The notes below the pieces were generated by a model. That model was not told the DNA's origin. It did not search any database and saw only the letters and a program-made list of their open reading frames with translations. This document shows, piece after piece, positions 61,026 to 64,000 of a stretch of DNA of 64,000 bases. Position 1 is the stretch's first letter. The number at the start of each line of letters is the position of its first letter. A program made the translations under genes and the position numbers. Origin of the DNA: Clostridia bacterium. Lineage in GTDB: Bacteria; Bacillota; Clostridia; Oscillospirales; Acutalibacteraceae. The stretch covers positions 62,001-126,000 of the forward strand of contig JAFXBG010000018.1 of assembly GCA_017521925.1 (NCBI GenBank). The letters are read 5' to 3'.

Positions 61026-62432
61026 TTACTCATTAAGATACATATTAACCGAATTTGTCAGGCGGTTAATAAAAATATCAAGAGTGATCTCGCCTTTGAA
61101 ATAACTGTCTATGGGAGATTTAAGCACATTTTTAGATATATGGGTGCTCGTTATTCCTTCAAAATCATATAAAGAGCACGTTGTAATATCCTCTAACAGC
61201 GGACGGTAGTACTCACTTAAGGCTTGGTTTTTCTTTTCAATAAGCTCATGGGAAACTGTAACCTTTCCTGATTCATTATAATACTCATCCACCTCATATT
61301 CAAGAGCATTTTTGTAGGAAGCTTCGTAAACTTCAAGATTAACAGGAAGCCATGAACCGCCGCTGGTAGATTCAGGGTCACCTTCTCTGCCGCCGCAATA
61401 ATAACTCTGAGAATCAAAGCCTAACATATACTCAATAAGCTTTATTACCTTATCATACTTCTTACAGTTCGAGCTGAACATAAGACCAAACTCGACAGTT
61501 GCCGAAAGCTTATCTTCCCTATTAAAATTCGGATAAAATATTTTTGTGCTATGGGAAGATTTTTCTATACTATCCTCCAATATGTAATTTGAACTTCTGA
61601 GATACGACCTTGCAAAAGCTCCGAAAGAACCTGCATTAAAACCGTTTTCAAAACTATCAAACAGATATTCACGATTTGTTTCGCTTGAAAATTCATAGTC
61701 ATAAAAATCGCTGTAGGAGTCCCCTACCAGAGCCTTACGGAATGCTTCTGCAAGATTTCTGAACTCGTCAGTATCAAATTCAGTGATGCCATTATGTATA
61801 TCAATATACTGATTTACAAAAGAGTAAAAGAAGTTATCACCAAAACCCGGGTGCACAAGGTAGCAATCAAGTTTACCTTGGTTTATATCTTCGCACAAAG
61901 TTTCAAAAGTAACTCCCTCTAAATCTGCACCAAGATAATCAAGGCGTGAGTTGGAGGTGACAAGAAAATCAGGGCTATAGTAGAGAGGCAGAATATAACG
62001 TTTGCCGTCAAAAACTCCACTGTCCATAACCACTTTATTTAAATTATCAAAGCTGAAGTCTGGGTTCAGCGAATTTATAACCTCATTCAAATCAAGGAGA
62101 TTATTATTTTTAATTAGTTTTTCTATGGGAAGATTCTGGCTTAATGCAAGTACATCAGGACCTTTTCCTGCCATAAGCTCTGTACCAAGCTTTGCTTCGT
62201 ATTCTTCATAGGAATCAAAATAAATAAATTCTACAGAATCTTCTTCTCTGTCGTTTACATTACAGTAAGCGTTGTATTTTTTGAGAAAACGAACCAGTAT
62301 ATCATCCTCGTTAATCGCATAAACCGTAAGGCGGTCAGAGCTGCTATCTGAAACCGAATTCGTACAAGCGGACAGTAGTGGGCAAAGCAAAATGATTAAT
62401 GCTAAATTTAATGATAAAACTCTCTTTTTCAT
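61026..62432 (-). CDS. Extracellular sugar-binding lipoprotein (family 1), copy 2
   Basis: A 468-residue paralogue of the preceding protein and the first gene of the operon. Its lipobox is L-L-S-A-C (about Cys22), followed by T-N-S-V-S-D. It shows L-T-V-Y-A-I-N-E-D-D, M-A-G-K-G-P-D-V-L-A-L-S-Q, M-D-S-G-V-F-D-G-K-R-Y-I-L-P-L-Y-Y and P-N-F-N-R-E-D-K-L. GAGGTG precedes the ATG. Two binding proteins serving one permease pair suggests two related ligands. The promoter carries a repeated operator. Confidence 0.92.
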   Translation of the reverse strand: MKKRVLSLNLALIILLCPLLSACTNSVSDSSSDRLTVYAINEDDILVRFLKKYNAYCNVNDREEDSVEFIYFDSYEEYEAKLGTELMAGKGPDVLALSQNLPIEKLIKNNNLLDLNEVINSLNPDFSFDNLNKVVMDSGVFDGKRYILPLYYSPDFLVTSNSRLDYLGADLEGVTFETLCEDINQGKLDCYLVHPGFGDNFFYSFVNQYIDIHNGITEFDTDEFRNLAEAFRKALVGDSYSDFYDYEFSSETNREYLFDSFENGFNAGSFGAFARSYLRSSNYILEDSIEKSSHSTKIFYPNFNREDKLSATVEFGLMFSSNCKKYDKVIKLIEYMLGFDSQSYYCGGREGDPESTSGGSWLPVNLEVYEASYKNALEYEVDEYYNESGKVTVSHELIEKKNQALSEYYRPLLEDITTCSLYDFEGITSTHISKNVLKSPIDSYFKGEITLDIFINRLTNSVNMYLNE

Positions 62433-62463
62433 AAAAACACCTCGTTATTACTAATTTATTTAT

Positions 62464-62516
62464 AGTTTACATTGTGTAGACTTTTATGTCAATGGTTTTG
62501 TTTACATTTTGTAGAC
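62464..62516 (-). promoter_or_regulatory. Promoter with two copies of a 17-base operator
   Basis: Minus strand: -35 TTGACA (62492-62487), a 17-base spacer and -10 TAAACT (62469-62464). The element GTTTACATT-x-TGTAGAC (plus strand) occurs at 62465-62481, filling the spacer, and at 62500-62516, just upstream of the -35; the copies differ at one base and start 35 bases apart. Each is an imperfect inverted repeat with TACA/TGTA cores. This is a typical repressor layout; the TACA-N3-TGTA core recalls BlaI/MecI-type sites, which usually have a two-base centre. Confidence 0.75.
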
Positions 62517-62524
62517 TTGCATAA

Positions 62525-62556
62525 ATAAAAATAACCGCCTGCAAATGCAAGCGGTT
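62525..62556 (-). terminator. Terminator of cotJC
   Basis: On the minus strand, 11 bases after the cotJC stop, a ten-base stem (62556-62547 with 62542-62533, one G-U pair) with loop ATTT is followed by ATTTTTATTT. It is intact although the gene is interrupted. Confidence 0.85.
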
Positions 62557-62567
62557 TAATAGATTTA

Positions 62568-62795
62568 TCAGATTTTTCCTTTATCGAAACACTTTTTGTC
62601 AAAAGCGGGGTTGAAGGCATAAAAGTTTTTGCTGTCGAGCTTATCGGTAAGGATTCTTAAATTCTCGCCGAATCGCTGATAATGCACAACTTCGCGCTCT
62701 CTTAAAAATCGGATGGGGTCAATTACATCAGGGTCGTCACAAAATCTGAGAATATTATCATAGGTGACCCTTGCTTTCTGCTCCCCGTAGACCAC
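62568..62795 (-). pseudogene. cotJC: 3' part of interrupted cotJC (spore-coat manganese catalase)
   Basis: The last 71 or so codons of a CotJC-type manganese catalase. E-Q-K-A-R-V-T-Y-D-N, D-D-P-D-V-I-D-P-I-R-F-L-R-E-R-E-V-V-H and Q-R-F-G-E-N-L-R are the C-terminal family motifs, with metal-ligand Glu and His residues among them; the tail D-S-K-N-F-Y-A-F-N-P-A-F-D is also known from clostridial CotJC. Full-length CotJC is about 190-200 residues. Upstream of Glu the expected A-A-E-Q-K-A-R is replaced by V-Y-G-E-Q-K-A-R, and an in-frame TAG follows three codons before the open GTG. There is no ribosome site. The remnant ends intact, with terminator. Confidence 0.85.
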
Positions 62796-62813
62796 TAAAG
62801 ACTACTTAGCCTG
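62772..62813 (-). other. Predicted attachment-site half at the cotJC/element junction
   Basis: The boundary between cotJC coding sequence and foreign sequence lies close to the codons for G-E-Q-K-A (62786-62772), inferred from where similarity to the family stops. The recombinase stop codon (62816-62814) is only about 30 bases away. A large serine recombinase would recombine within a two-base core of a site spanning this point. The exact core cannot be set without the other end. Confidence 0.5.
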
Positions 62814-64000
62814 CTAAAAATTCCAGTGAATTACTAATATTCTATCATTTTTTGTGCCGCCGATTTCGATGAAATCGATGAGTTTGTCAACGGTAGTTCT
62901 GTCGAGCTTTTTTATGTTTTTTAACTCCCGAATAAGTGCGTCTGCTCTTGTTTCATCATTTAATTTCCTGTCTATCTCACAAATATCTTTTTTGTAAGAT
63001 GATATAAGGGTTTCAAGCTTTTCTTTATCTTTGTTAAACTCAGAAAAAAAGAGCTTGTAATCCTCAGAAGAAATAACACCATCCAGCTTATCCAAATAAA
63101 GCTGTTTAAATTTACTCTGATATGACGCTAACTCCCTCTCGGCTTTTTCAAGGCAACCATACAGATGCTTGCGGGTGTTTTGAAGCCCGTTCGAAACTTT
63201 AATGTTCTTCGAGGCTTCCTTCTCGTTAACAAATTTTTCGAATAGCCCATGGATTCTTTCAAGAACTATTCTTTCTAAAACCGAATGAGAAATATATACT
63301 CCTTGAGAGCAACGGTTTCTTGCAAATTGATTTTTAGTGCAACGATAATATTTCTGATGCTTATTTATCCAGCTTCTCATAGAACCGCCGCAATTTTTAC
63401 ACCTCAATTTATTTGCAAAGACTCCTATCTCCCCCGTTTTATTGCTTCGGGGTTTAGAGGCTTTCAAAGCCTGAACATCATCCCAGAGCTTTGTATCAAT
63501 TATAGGCTCGTGGGTGTTTTCTACAATATCCCATTGGCTCTCAGGCTTCTGACGCTTCTTTTTGGATTTATAGTTTATATTCTCAACCTTACCCTGCACT
63601 GTATGACCGATGTAAACGGGATTAGCAAGAATACCTGAAACAGTTGAGGGAATCCATGTGTCACTGCACTCGCCATGCACACACTGAAAGGATTGACCAT
63701 GCTCCTTCTTATAGGTTGCAGGATTGGGAATATTCTCAGCATTGAGCCTTTGTGCGATACTGTTTATACCTACGCCTTGATGATAAAGCTTATAAATATA
63801 CCTAACGATGTCGGCGGCTTCTTCATCGATTATCAGATGATTCTTGTTGTCTGGGTCTTTTATGTAACCAAAAGGTGCAAAAGCACCAACCCATTGACCC
63901 ATACGCCTTTTTGATGACAGGGTTTTCTTGATGTTTTCAGATAAATCTTCCAGATACCACTGGTCAACCAATGAATTTATCTGTCTTGATTTCTTATTGC
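62787..64000. mobile_element. Left end of a recombinase-bearing element inserted in cotJC
   Basis: Everything right of the junction in cotJC belongs to an inserted element that continues beyond the window. Only its recombinase gene is visible. Its size, type (prophage, integrative element or skin-like element) and other cargo cannot be seen. The orientation puts the recombinase 3' end against the 3' half of cotJC. Confidence 0.75.
62814..64000 (-). CDS. Large serine recombinase (N-terminus outside the window)
   Basis: About 395 C-terminal residues of a large serine (resolvase/invertase-type) recombinase; the catalytic serine domain lies beyond the right edge. Seen are S-R-Q-I-N-S-L-V-D-Q-W-Y-L-E-D-L, the end of the linking helix; the recombinase domain with G-A-F-A-P-F-G-Y and G-I-N-S-I-A-Q-R-L-N-A-E; S-G-I-L-A-N-P-V-Y-I-G; a zinc ribbon C-K-N-C-G-G...C-T-K...C; and a long coiled coil (E-R-E-L-A-S-Y-Q-S-K-F-K-Q) that controls direction in such enzymes. 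It ends with T-K-N-D-R-I-L-V-I-H-W-N-F. The frame stays open to base 64000. Confidence 0.93.
   Translation of the reverse strand, partial: NKKSRQINSLVDQWYLEDLSENIKKTLSSKRRMGQWVGAFAPFGYIKDPDNKNHLIIDEEAADIVRYIYKLYHQGVGINSIAQRLNAENIPNPATYKKEHGQSFQCVHGECSDTWIPSTVSGILANPVYIGHTVQGKVENINYKSKKKRQKPESQWDIVENTHEPIIDTKLWDDVQALKASKPRSNKTGEIGVFANKLRCKNCGGSMRSWINKHQKYYRCTKNQFARNRCSQGVYISHSVLERIVLERIHGLFEKFVNEKEASKNIKVSNGLQNTRKHLYGCLEKAERELASYQSKFKQLYLDKLDGVISSEDYKLFFSEFNKDKEKLETLISSYKKDICEIDRKLNDETRADALIRELKNIKKLDRTTVDKLIDFIEIGGTKNDRILVIHWNF

Noticed and set aside
62568-62795. The cotJC fragment as a complete small gene starting at GTG.
   Set aside because: There is no ribosome site, an in-frame stop lies just upstream, and it matches only the C-terminal third of the family.

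Overview
The window (about 40% G+C, almost every gene on the minus strand) looks like a chromosome segment of an anaerobic, spore-forming clostridium of the Oscillospiraceae/Ruminococcaceae kind. Support comes from strong GGAGG ribosome sites, a set of endosporulation genes (yabP, yabQ, spoVB-like, spoIVA, a SipL-like protein, whiA and the 3' part of cotJC), a long-form Rel, HPr kinase, CIRCE-controlled groESL and a Na+-pumping decarboxylase membrane pair. No tRNA, rRNA or CRISPR array was found. All identifications rest on reading motifs and gene order; no database search was made.

Layout from left to right. 1-3.4 kb: an operon with a sugar-phosphate transferase, an O-antigen-ligase-like protein, a LURP-one-like protein, an Lrp regulator and an aminotransferase cut by the window edge. 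3.6-5.1 kb, the plus strand: a DUF1292 protein, a probable 6S RNA and gpsA. 5.2-6.1 kb: a membrane-anchored C39-like protease. 6.2-14.1 kb: a complete arginine operon argGHCJBDF with ArgR-like boxes in front of it. 14.4-19.3 kb: a lipoprotein, groESL, an orphan binding protein and a THUMP methyltransferase. 19.5-25 kb: hpf and the classic sporulation/cell-division cluster spoVB-mazG-hup-rqcP-yabP-yabQ-divIC-yabR. 25-43.4 kb: a long housekeeping run (hemZ, dtd, rel, recJ, recN, argR, nadK, tlyA, dxs, ispA, xseB, whiA, rapZ, murB, a PHP protein, hprK). 43.6-53 kb: a DUF421/DUF4363 pair, a zinc/manganese ABC permease and ATPase, an eroded SecD/SecF pair, an aspartate aminotransferase, a capsule-type tyrosine kinase with its activator, and OadB/OadG. 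53-56 kb: spoIVA with its SipL-like partner. 56-62.4 kb: a sugar ABC transporter with two binding proteins and two odd efflux-like membrane proteins.

The most striking feature is at the right edge. The last 70 or so codons of cotJC, a spore-coat manganese-catalase gene, lie directly against the 3' end of a large serine recombinase gene that runs out of the window on the same strand. The cotJC remnant joins foreign sequence inside its conserved E-Q-K-A-R motif, yet keeps its stop codon and terminator. This is the layout of a skin-like intervening element: a recombinase-bearing insert that splits a mother-cell sporulation gene and could be excised during sporulation to restore it. Developmental excision is inference; the interruption is read from the sequence.
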